This document shows, piece after piece, positions 1 through 6,523 of a stretch of DNA of 31,832 bases. The translations under genes and the position numbers were made by a program. Source of the DNA: UBA1672 sp964015995 (GTDB lineage Bacteria; Pseudomonadota; Alphaproteobacteria; Micavibrionales; Micavibrionaceae). Position 1 is the first letter of the stretch; the number at the start of each line of letters is the position of its first letter. The stretch lies in the NCBI GenBank assembly GCA_964015995.1, contig CAXHFH010000015.1, forward strand, positions 1 through 31,832. Direction: 5' to 3'. A model generated the notes under the pieces. It searched no databases and had not been told where the DNA came from. It worked only from the letters and a program-made list of their open reading frames with translations.

Positions 1-33
1 TCTCGTGGGCTCGGAGATGTGTATAAGAGACAG
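1..33. other. Nextera transposase adapter left on contig end
   Basis: These bases match the Illumina Nextera read-2 transposon adapter except for its first G. The final 19 bases (15-33) are the Tn5 mosaic end, AGATGTGTATAAGAGACAG. This is library-preparation sequence, not genome. Native DNA starts at base 34, inside a gene, so the contig end is a tagmentation break and not a biological border. Confidence 0.98.
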
Positions 34-1265
34 CAATCCAACAACCCAACATTAATTCTTTTAGTGATTTTTCCTTCTGATTTTTCTAGTACCTTAAAGC
101 GCTCATCCCCATCAAAATCAAAATCGCGGCAGACAAACACCACCTTTGTATTCAAAAGGCTCAGTCCTTGTGTTAATTGTAGTACCGTATTCCTGACAGA
201 TCCACTGCGTCCAGAAACCTCACTGACTGCGTCCACCTGATCAATAATCAGAACAGATAGCTTTTGATTTGCAACACAATGCAAAGTTATTGTTGGACTT
301 TCGTCTCGGCCAAACAAATCGGCTCCAAGTTTTTGAGGAGTTTTAGCTTCAAGATGCTGATCGACTCTTAAAGCTAAATGAACAATCTCTTGTTCTTTCA
401 GTTCTTCTATTAATGCGCGCACAACACCAGACTTTCCCGACCCAGCAACACCAGTTAGAAAAATAAGCTTTGCGCCATCGTCTTTTGTAACCGCATCAAT
501 AAGAGACACTTGTTCTTTTCGTGAAATTTGAACATCATCAATGCCAAAAGGCATGTAGGTATCAAGATAAAAATTAGTCTGTGCATCAAATTTTTCTTTG
601 AGAGTTTTGTCTAATTGATGATCTCTAAAGTTTATCCCTTGGTTTTTAAGATCAGTTCTTATTTTTTCAGTTGTCACAATCTTATTTAGATTTTCTAGCA
701 TGTATTGTCGCAGATCTTTCAATACATCGGCATAAAACAATAAACTTACTTTTGTTTGAATAACATTCTCAATGCTACGCTTTGGGAATGTCTCAAAATA
801 TGAACGATTTAACCTATTCCAAGATGTATTGTTATCTGCTTCCCATGCTGTTGATAAATCAGAAAAAGCAGTGTTTTTACGCGGTAGTGTGGTAATAAAC
901 TCATCCACTGAATTGGAAATGCGGGCTTTGCTAACGAGAGCATCTAAATCACGTGATGGGTGTTGTGAAATGAAATAGCAGTGATTATCGGGACTTTCGT
1001 CTAGTCTTCTTGCAAAGGCATCTAATACACCTTCGTTTTTGAGTTTGTTAATTGTCCAGTTACCGTTTGCAGCGTTAATTTTGGTTTGAACCCATTCCAC
1101 ACGCTCCTTCTTACCAACCGCAAATTCAAAACCGTTGTATTCTTCTGTTATGCCTTCATACCGAATCCATTCATATTTACCCGTGATAACATCGAGAAGT
1201 TTATCTATCAGAAGCTTAGCCTCATATTCATTGCCTAATTTATCTGCAATTCCTCCTGCGAACAC
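34..1265 (-). CDS. Large nuclease-NTPase, AVAST/STAND-like, N-terminal part (3' end cut by contig)
   Basis: This is an open frame of 410 codons with no stop before the adapter. GTG at 1265 is the start: an in-frame TAA lies six codons upstream and AAGGA sits 6 nt before it. The N-terminus carries an AGG-x-ADK-x-GN-x-YE motif that I recall from very large bacterial defence-type ATPases. E47 and E57-x-x-Q60-x-K62 follow and could be a PD-(D/E)XK-type nuclease core. Residues 272-279 (GVAGSGKS) are a Walker A motif, and residues 337-346 (hydrophobic run, then ID-x-x-D) fit Walker B. The C-terminal sensor region is missing. The expected role is a phage sensor whose NTPase switches on the nuclease, but that is inference from family resemblance. 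The gene shares its strand with the two-TM gene upstream and is separated from it by a terminator-like hairpin. Confidence 0.75.
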
Positions 1266-1313
1266 GGAAAGTCCTTTATGTTATATTTTGAGTAGAACAT
1301 TGTATCGTAGATA

Positions 1314-1325
1314 TTATTGCAATAA
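1314..1325. promoter_or_regulatory. 12-bp palindrome upstream of NTPase, possible operator
   Basis: TTATTGCAATAA is a perfect palindrome about 50 bp before the NTPase GTG. A TACAAT box lies slightly downstream on the minus strand. Position and symmetry fit a dimeric regulator site or promoter-proximal operator. There is no direct evidence for a bound protein. Confidence 0.3.
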
Positions 1326-1354
1326 AGCAATTTCTCTATTTGTTTTAATTATTT

Positions 1355-1384
1355 ATAAAAACGTATCCAAGGGCGTACCCTTGG
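1355..1384 (-). terminator. Rho-independent terminator-like hairpin between two-TM gene and NTPase
   Basis: CCAAGGG-CGTA-CCCTTGG (1367-1384) is a perfect 7-bp stem with a 4-nt loop. Read on the minus strand, a run of five T follows five bases later. It would end transcription coming from the two-TM gene before the NTPase start. Confidence 0.5.
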
Positions 1385-1630
1385 TTCTGGTTAAGCGGAA
1401 AAGCGCTTACGGTATCCAATCGGCGCACGGTTGGTCTTGATGAAATATCATGGGGTTTTTAGGGGTAGCGGATGTGCTCCCCTGAATGGCGATTGAACAC
1501 CCACGTGTTCATGCATGGTTCGGTGCAGGTGGAGAGGCATTTCTCCGAGTCCTGCAAGGGATAAAACGGCGATACGTTTTGATGGTTTTGAAGGGTAGAA
1601 CGGATTGTGTTCCCATGCCCAAAACCATCC

Positions 1631-1702
1631 GCTAGAGGGATGAAACGGGAGAGCGCAGCGTCTCCCTTTCCAAGCGTGTTGTAGTACAACACACAGCTTG
1701 CG
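1631..1702 (-). repeat. 72-bp inverted repeat, left copy
   Basis: The reverse complement matches 2915-2986 at 69 of 72 positions, and similarity stops sharply at both ends. Inside are a 17-nt palindrome (1676-1692, GTGTTGTAGTACAACAC) and a GGGAGA/TCTCCC hairpin. Two of the three differences from the other copy are at paired positions of the palindrome and preserve pairing. The third is the unpaired centre. It may be a MITE-like palindromic element or the end of a small cassette. Confidence 0.85.
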
Positions 1703-1728
1703 TTCAGTAGAAATGTAGTTTTAATCAC

Positions 1729-2787
1729 TTATTCTCTTTTGCTTATGATGTTCGCAAACGTGTTAAGTATGTCACCTTCTTTATCGTGACCCATTTCACT
1801 TTTAATGTATCCCATATCTGGGGTATCAAAAATTGTGGATGTTACTCTTGATAGAATTGCACGCCTCATGTCTGTATCAGTTCCAGCTGCATTTGAAAAT
1901 TCTGTGAAAGTTTGTATCGATAAGGCTTTCTGTTTATTTAAAAGCTCATTATGCTTGTTTAGGCGATAATTTTTGAATGACCAAAATATAAGGGTTGCTA
2001 GAAAACCGAATAAAAATATACGAGCAAAAACTAAGCCCAAATGGACATCAGTTAAATTTGCAGTATTGGCTAAATTAAAGCTTTCTATTTTTTCAATCAT
2101 TAAATTTCCAAAATACCAAGCAAATATAGCAAGAGTTGAGCCAGTCACGAGCCAAAACCACGCAGCGATATGGTGGCGCAATGCGTTTTTACTAAACAGA
2201 TCATGATGCTTTTCAATACCATCTTTGGTTTGTGCATCAGTAAGCTTATTAACTTGCAGCCTAAGGCTTTCAATTTCTTGCAATGAAGTTACTGCAATAA
2301 GTGGATCAGTGACTCTTTTGAAAGTCGCAAAATTTTTGTAAAAAGATTCAAGTAAAAAATACTTTTCTTTTCTTAGTTCATCTCTGCTATAGCCATCAAA
2401 ACCTTCAATATTAGATTCTTCATGAAAGTTCCTCATTTGTCTCAGACTGTTATCTAAATTAATAAAATGATTTGCAATGTCTGCGAGCATAGTTGGAGGC
2501 AGCTTTATGATTTCATTTTGAGGAGTGTGTTTGATGTGTGCGGCAAGCTCAATCGCGCACTTAATAGATTGGAGCTCTCTTTTAAAGCCGCTATTCTCGT
2601 TATCTTGGGTCGAGCCAGTTTCTTTGTAAAAACTATCTAGTTGATATTCTGAAACCCTAGTAGCCGCTCTATGGATTTCATTTTGAATTGATATTGGATC
2701 TTCCATAGAAGGTTCATAAGCCTCCTGTAAAAGCTCAATGTTAGATTTCGAATTTGGAGATCCTAATAATTCTTCGTTGGTTGCCAT
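1729..2787 (-). CDS. Two-TM membrane protein, putative defence effector
   Basis: I cannot assign a named family. The 352-aa protein has a long polar, helix-rich N-terminal part (1-205), two hydrophobic segments (about 207-230 and 250-271) separated by a short loop, and a C-terminal tail starting NYRLNKHNELLNKQKALS, followed by a conserved-looking stretch ending near SRVTSTIF. That tail recalls a type of bacterial two-TM protein often found on accessory islands, which hints at a membrane-perturbing effector or sensor. This is pattern memory and not proof. The gene lies alone between two 72-bp inverted repeats, with the NTPase downstream on the same strand. No strong Shine-Dalgarno sequence precedes the ATG. 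Low GC and the repeats suggest transfer as a unit. Confidence 0.7.
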   Translation of the reverse strand: MATNEELLGSPNSKSNIELLQEAYEPSMEDPISIQNEIHRAATRVSEYQLDSFYKETGSTQDNENSGFKRELQSIKCAIELAAHIKHTPQNEIIKLPPTMLADIANHFINLDNSLRQMRNFHEESNIEGFDGYSRDELRKEKYFLLESFYKNFATFKRVTDPLIAVTSLQEIESLRLQVNKLTDAQTKDGIEKHHDLFSKNALRHHIAAWFWLVTGSTLAIFAWYFGNLMIEKIESFNLANTANLTDVHLGLVFARIFLFGFLATLIFWSFKNYRLNKHNELLNKQKALSIQTFTEFSNAAGTDTDMRRAILSRVTSTIFDTPDMGYIKSEMGHDKEGDILNTFANIISKRE

Positions 2788-2914
2788 GTGCTAATGTCTT
2801 TATCAATTTATTTTAGATTTTGATTGCAAATACTAGCAAAGTCACAGGCCGTTGTAGAGTGTTTATAGAAAAATTAAAAATCACACTTTCGTTAATGACG
2901 ATGTTAAGCCCGTC

Positions 2915-2986
2915 CGCAAGCTGTGTATTGTAATACAATACGCTTGGAAAGGGAGACGCTGCGCTCTCCCGTTTCATCCCTCTAGC
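2915..2986 (+). repeat. 72-bp inverted repeat, right copy
   Basis: This is the inverted partner of 1631-1702. Its palindrome is GTATTGTAATACAATAC (2925-2941). Where the left copy has a G-C pair this copy has A-T on both arms, so symmetry is kept. The rest of the 2788-3066 gap shows no gene. It should hold the promoters of the two-TM gene (minus) and of the recombinase operon (plus). Confidence 0.85.
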
Positions 2987-3066
2987 CATAGTGCGCCTCG
3001 CCCGTACGCATGCGCACACGATGATATTCTGATCCTGACCAGATAAGCAGGAAAGGAATAAACATC

Positions 3067-3324
3067 ATGAAACCAGACATAGAAAAATACCTCGCGATGA
3101 TCGAAGAGTGGGACATGCCCCGCGAGCAGAAAATTCAATACATCTTTGACCTTTGGCACATCATGGAAGGCTTTGTTGATCGTGCCTTTGGCGTGCATCC
3201 CATTCAACAGGCGCGTGATAAATCCTCACAAGCGCATAGACAGGATTCATCCAAGCGGCTAGAATCCTCTCATCCAATCAAGAATGAAACCGCGCCACCG
3301 CCCACGCAAGGAGATCGCACATGA
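3067..3324 (+). CDS. Small helper protein upstream of serine recombinase
   Basis: This 85-aa soluble protein has AAGGAA 8 nt before its ATG, and its last codons overlap the recombinase start by 4 bp (ATGA), so the two are likely co-translated. The N-terminal half is helical, with a motif around WHIMEGFVDRAFGVHPIQQA that I recall from short ORFs preceding recombinases in other alphaproteobacteria. The second half is polar and probably disordered. The position suggests a recombination directionality factor or another recombinase partner. No known domain is visible. Confidence 0.75.
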   Translation: MKPDIEKYLAMIEEWDMPREQKIQYIFDLWHIMEGFVDRAFGVHPIQQARDKSSQAHRQDSSKRLESSHPIKNETAPPPTQGDRT

Positions 3325-4880
3325 GCAGCACAAAACAAAAGGCCGTTATTTACTGCCGTGTCTCCAGCCAGAAACAAGTCACCAAAGGCGATGGTTTAGG
3401 CTCTCAAGAAACCAGATGCCGCGAATATGCAGGCCACAAGAATTATCAGATTGTCGAAGTCTTCCGCGATGAGGGGATATCAGGCTCTATGATTAACCGC
3501 CCAAGCATGCAAGCCATGCTCAAATTCCTCCAAAAACACAAACGCAAAGAAGAACATGTTGTTATCATTGATGACATTAGCCGTCTTGCCCGTGACCTTG
3601 AGGCACATATTCAGCTCCGCACAGCCATAAGCGTTGCAGGCGGCAAGCTGGAAAGCCCATCCATTGAGTTTGGGGAGGATTCCGATAGTCGGCTCGTTGA
3701 AAACCTTCTGGCTAGTGTCTCGCAGCATCACAGGCAAAAGAACACTGAACAGGTCAAGAACCGCATGCGAGCAAGGGTGCTGAATGGCTATTGGGTGTTC
3801 TATCCGCCGATTGGTTACAAATACGAACGCGTAAGCGGTCACGGTAAATTACTGGTGCGCGATGAACCCACAGCCTCTATCGTTGCGCAAGCTTTGAGCG
3901 GTTTTGCCTCAGGGCGATTTGAAACCGTGGCGGAAGTAAAACGCTTTTTAGAGCAATTCCCTGAATACCCGCATTACAAAGATGGAGAAGTGCATTTCCA
4001 GCGCGTAGGAGACTTGCTCCGCCGCGTGATCTACACAGGGCATATGGATGTGCCGCAATGGGATATATCGCTACATCCAGCCAAGCATGAACCGCTCATA
4101 AGCTATGAAGACTTCCAAAAGATACAAGAGCGGCTAGACGGCACAGCCAAAGCCCCGATAAAGGCCAATATACAAGATGACTTCCCATTGCGCGGCTTTG
4201 TCACCTGCGGCTGTTGTGATCGGCCTTTAACCTCTTGCTGGTCAACGGGGCGCACGACTAAATATCCGTATTACCTTTGTTCGAATAAGCAATGCGATGA
4301 GTACGGCAAATCTATAAAACGTGAGGTGATGGAAGCCGAGTTTTTAGAAATCATCCGCAGCCTGAAACCATCACCGAAAACATTCTACATGGCCTTAAAT
4401 ATATTCGATCAGCTTTGGAAAGAGCGCGAAGGCCAAGCCAAAGACCACACAAAGGCGCTGAAGCAACAACTTGCGCTGATTGATCGGAAGGTCGGACAGT
4501 TCCTAGACCGCGTTGTGGAGGCCGATAATGCGATTTTAATTGATACTTATGAGGATAAGATCAGAGCCTTGCAGGAAGAGAAGGTCATGCTCGCCGAAAA
4601 GATCAAGAATTGTGGTCGTCCGATAGAGACCTTCGAAGACACATTTAGAACCGCAATTACATTCCTTGGAAACCCGCTTAAACTGTGGGAAAGCGAGTGC
4701 ATCGAACAGCGCAGAATGCTGCTTAGAATGGCATTTACGGACAAAATAATCTATGACAGAAATCAAGGATTTAGAACCGCCGCAATGTCTCAGCCATTCT
4801 CGCTTTTAGAGGAGTTGAAGGGTGGTAAATATGAAATGGTGGGCCAGGCCGGATTTGAACCAGCGACCAATCCGTTATGA
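3321..4880 (+). CDS. Large serine recombinase of element A
   Basis: The 519-aa protein cuts and rejoins att sites through a serine-linked intermediate. The resolvase domain spans about residues 7-155, with R13-V-S15 at the active site and the D84-D85-x-SR88-LAR motif. A Recombinase domain follows (about 160-270). A zinc ribbon is seen with C296-x2-C299 and C320-x4-C325, then a coiled coil (about 365-430). AAGGAG lies before the ATG. The last 15 codons (ending GQAGFEPATNPL) and the stop are the antisense of a tRNA 3' half, so the gene ends inside its own attachment core and stays intact through integration and excision. No damage is seen, so it may be active. It overlaps the 85-aa ORF. A related tail lies at 8549-8872. 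Confidence 0.95.
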   Translation: MSSTKQKAVIYCRVSSQKQVTKGDGLGSQETRCREYAGHKNYQIVEVFRDEGISGSMINRPSMQAMLKFLQKHKRKEEHVVIIDDISRLARDLEAHIQLRTAISVAGGKLESPSIEFGEDSDSRLVENLLASVSQHHRQKNTEQVKNRMRARVLNGYWVFYPPIGYKYERVSGHGKLLVRDEPTASIVAQALSGFASGRFETVAEVKRFLEQFPEYPHYKDGEVHFQRVGDLLRRVIYTGHMDVPQWDISLHPAKHEPLISYEDFQKIQERLDGTAKAPIKANIQDDFPLRGFVTCGCCDRPLTSCWSTGRTTKYPYYLCSNKQCDEYGKSIKREVMEAEFLEIIRSLKPSPKTFYMALNIFDQLWKEREGQAKDHTKALKQQLALIDRKVGQFLDRVVEADNAILIDTYEDKIRALQEEKVMLAEKIKNCGRPIETFEDTFRTAITFLGNPLKLWESECIEQRRMLLRMAFTDKIIYDRNQGFRTAAMSQPFSLLEELKGGKYEMVGQAGFEPATNPL

Positions 4881-4883
4881 GCG
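4835..4883 (+). repeat. att core, internal copy (partial tRNA)
   Basis: These 49 bp are identical to 8827-8875 and cover the 3' 47 nt of the CAU tRNA gene up to the anticodon loop, in reverse orientation. Beyond 4883 the sequence no longer follows the tRNA, so this is not a functional tRNA gene. It marks the junction between elements A and B. Confidence 0.9.
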
Positions 4884-4966
4884 AACTAATCTAACAGGAA
4901 AAATGCAGATTTTATGGCTATTTCAAAGACTTTTCGAACAATAGAGGATCGACAATTCGTATTTTG

Positions 4967-5030
4967 ACTGCCCCATAACTGCCCCATAACTGCCCCATAA
5001 CTGCCCCATAACTGCCCCATAACTGCCCCA
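4967..5030 (+). repeat. 11-bp tandem iterons ACTGCCCCATA
   Basis: There are five perfect 11-bp units and one 9-bp partial unit in direct orientation, starting 84 bp after the att core. A degenerate unit follows at about 5070-5078, and one and a half units recur at 6341-6356. The period equals about one helical turn, so repeated protein binding on one DNA face is plausible (recombination accessory factor, replication initiator or repressor). The rest of the 4881-5126 gap has no gene. Confidence 0.85.
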
Positions 5031-5126
5031 GTTCAATAAGCCAAAAACACCACCTTAACAATAGGCCACTAACTGCCCAACTTGTGCTGACGGGGTACAA
5101 ACTGTGAGGCTGTGTAGTAAATAGGG

Positions 5127-5687
5127 TCAGATGTCATCTGGTCTTGTCTTTCTTAAATAAAACAACTCTTTTAGAAAATTAGCGAATGGTACATTCCTGT
5201 TTACGTTTAACGGATCATAGGCAACAAATACTAAATCTCCAGAACTATATTTCTTTATGTTCAATGGATAATCATCGCCTACAATGTGAGATATTTCTTT
5301 CTTGTCATTCACGTCAAACTGAACTTGCATCACATACTTTCTCGGATGAAATATTCCTCCACCTCTAGCAAAATAAATACATTCCCCTGGAATAAATTTT
5401 CCATAATTGTACAAATGCAATACTAGCTTAGTCATTTTATAAAGTTGCTGTTTTAATCCTGCGAATATTGAGATAAATAAAATCCATAGTAATGCGAAAT
5501 AAAACGACGTCATATCAGGATGAATAAATAAGGGCATGAACGCCAAACAAATTACAAGATAAATCTTGAACTTTCGTAATATGTAACGATTTAGCCGCTG
5601 TAAAGCCTCCTCATTAAGATCATCTTTCGCGCGCAAGTCGGCGATGACCCCTTTCAACTCCTTCGGATAGAATAATTCTGCAATCAC
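5127..5687 (-). CDS. Membrane protein with two TM segments, second gene of a coupled pair
   Basis: I do not recognise the family. The 186-aa protein has a charged N-terminal helix, two adjacent hydrophobic segments (about 42-55 and 61-77), and a soluble C-terminal beta-rich half. That half ends with a GDLVFVAYDPLNVNRNVPFA-type stretch resembling the C-terminal parts of small membrane proteins such as DUF3592. The start is GTG at 5687, overlapping the stop of the 87-aa ORF (GTGA), with GGGGAG about 9 nt upstream, so the pair is translationally coupled. A role as immunity or partner protein for the exported upstream product is a guess. Confidence 0.65.
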   Translation of the reverse strand: MIAELFYPKELKGVIADLRAKDDLNEEALQRLNRYILRKFKIYLVICLAFMPLFIHPDMTSFYFALLWILFISIFAGLKQQLYKMTKLVLHLYNYGKFIPGECIYFARGGGIFHPRKYVMQVQFDVNDKKEISHIVGDDYPLNIKKYSSGDLVFVAYDPLNVNRNVPFANFLKELFYLRKTRPDDI

Positions 5688-5947
5688 GCCGCAACACTCC
5701 CCAAATAAACGTTATCATTGGCCATCGCCTCAGGCGTTTGTGGTGTTGTCAGGCCATCTCCATCAACATCAAAATAAACATTAGATTTTTCAAGTGGCAT
5801 CAGCTCAATACCATCACTATCAAGATCAATCACTAAAAATAGTGGGCTCTTCTGAGGTTCCTTTTTTGCTTCATTATTTCTCTCTGCTGTTTCATCCCAG
5901 CCAACAAGAAAAGCAACACAAGCAAAACATAATATAAGTTTTCTCAT
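5684..5947 (-). CDS. Small exported protein with two DxDxDG calcium loops
   Basis: The 87-aa protein has an N-terminal hydrophobic signal segment (about residues 3-16) and a charged linker. Two loops follow, DLDSDGIEL and DVDGDGLTT, both fitting the DxDxDG calcium-binding pattern. The arrangement (LVIDLDSDGIEL, spacer, YFDVDGDG) copies a segment I know from large secreted RTX/haemolysin-like proteins, here reduced to one unit on its own signal. There is no clear lipobox. It is coupled by a 3-bp overlap to the following membrane-protein gene. It could be a remnant of a larger secreted protein, but signal, loops and coupling favour a real mini-gene. Confidence 0.6.
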   Translation of the reverse strand: MRKLILCFACVAFLVGWDETAERNNEAKKEPQKSPLFLVIDLDSDGIELMPLEKSNVYFDVDGDGLTTPQTPEAMANDNVYLGSVAA

Positions 5948-6523
5948 TTATCCAAACACACTAAAGTCAATTTCATCCGAATGACCTTGCATGATTCATA
6001 AATTCCTTACAACCACGAGTGATCTTTTCACCTATCATCACCAGCATGTAAGTCGCCGAAAGCTATTTAACCTTCCCCCCCCAAAAAAACTGAAGCATGG
6101 CTTGTAGCAAAGATTTTTCTTATCTATAAAAAACAATAGGCGAACTTTCCGCCGGATTCTTGTTATATATCAGACCTTAGTGACTCACAAAAACACACAC
6201 CCCATCGTATACAATTTCGATAACGTAAATACCACGATAGCTCAAGATAAAAGCAATCCGTATCTAACGGACCGCTTACAAAGTAAGGATTTGATTTATA
6301 TGATTAATTATGGAAACAGAACAAAATGGGCTTTTTAACACCCCATAACTGCCCCAAATATAAAAATGACAAGTTTAAGAAAAGTATATAAGCCATTGAA
6401 ATGGTTGGTGGAGGTATCAGGTGACACCTCGAACCGCTTATTTGAGGTTTTAGCCCTATGGGAAAGCCAAATCAAGAAATAATATGACTAGTGCAAATTG
6501 AATAGTCGGGTTACATTAACCGG
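5948..6523. other. 576-bp intergenic region of element B
   Basis: No gene over 60 codons is seen. The region contains a C8-A7 homopolymer pair (6075-6089), a partial iteron (CCCCATAACTGCCCCA, 6341-6356), a short 38-codon frame (6366-6482), and a near-palindrome AGGTGACACCT near 6418-6428. It must contain divergent promoters for the 87-aa gene (minus) and the helicase gene (plus). I could not identify clear -35/-10 pairs. Confidence 0.5.
6366..6482 (+). CDS. Possible 38-aa peptide upstream of helicase-nuclease
   Basis: An ATG-to-TAA frame encodes a basic, then amphipathic peptide with the middle SGDTSNRLFEVLALWESQI. It begins 10 bp after the partial iteron and ends 41 bp before the helicase ATG. 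There is no Shine-Dalgarno sequence. The residue pattern looks protein-like, so it could be a leader peptide, a small regulator or the tail of a lost gene. It could also be chance. Confidence 0.25.
   Translation: MTSLRKVYKPLKWLVEVSGDTSNRLFEVLALWESQIKK

Larger units (their letters stand above)
1266..1728. other. Gene-free stretch with several hairpins
   Basis: I see no convincing gene in these 463 bases. They hold a 12-bp perfect palindrome TTATTGCAATAA (1314-1325) about 50 bp upstream of the NTPase start, a terminator-like hairpin (1367-1384), a long stem at 1581-1589 pairing with 1621-1629 (GATGGTTTT/AAAACCATC), a smaller GGAGA/TCTCC hairpin near 1531-1547, and the left 72-bp inverted repeat (1631-1702). 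The density of stems suggests a structured repeat element and not coding DNA. Confidence 0.55.
34..4883 (+). mobile_element. Element A: tRNA-targeted integrative element with serine recombinase (left end missing)
   Basis: The right end is defined by the recombinase gene running into a 49-bp copy of the tRNA 3' half (4835-4883). The left att site is not in the window, so the size is unknown (at least 4.8 kb). Cargo seen: an N-terminal nuclease-NTPase, a two-TM protein between 72-bp inverted repeats, and a small ORF overlapping the recombinase start. The cargo looks more AT-rich than the chromosomal genes to the right. That A is a single element is inference. The inverted-repeat segment could be a separate insertion. 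Confidence 0.65.

Noticed and set aside
1459..1728. 89-codon minus-strand frame after the two-TM gene
   Set aside because: It translates the inverted repeat and hairpins. Its GTG start follows directly after the upstream stop without a ribosome site, and the right repeat gives a similar YYNT-type false peptide (2813-3019).
4837..4883. tRNA gene at the A/B junction
   Set aside because: Only the 3' 47 nt are present. The 5' half (D arm, acceptor 5' strand) is absent, so it is an att copy.
4967..5030. CRISPR array
   Set aside because: Units are 11 bp and contiguous with no spacers, so they are iterons.
4918..5100. Minus-strand frame with GQLWGSYGAV repeats
   Set aside because: The repeated residues are just the 11-bp iterons read as codons.
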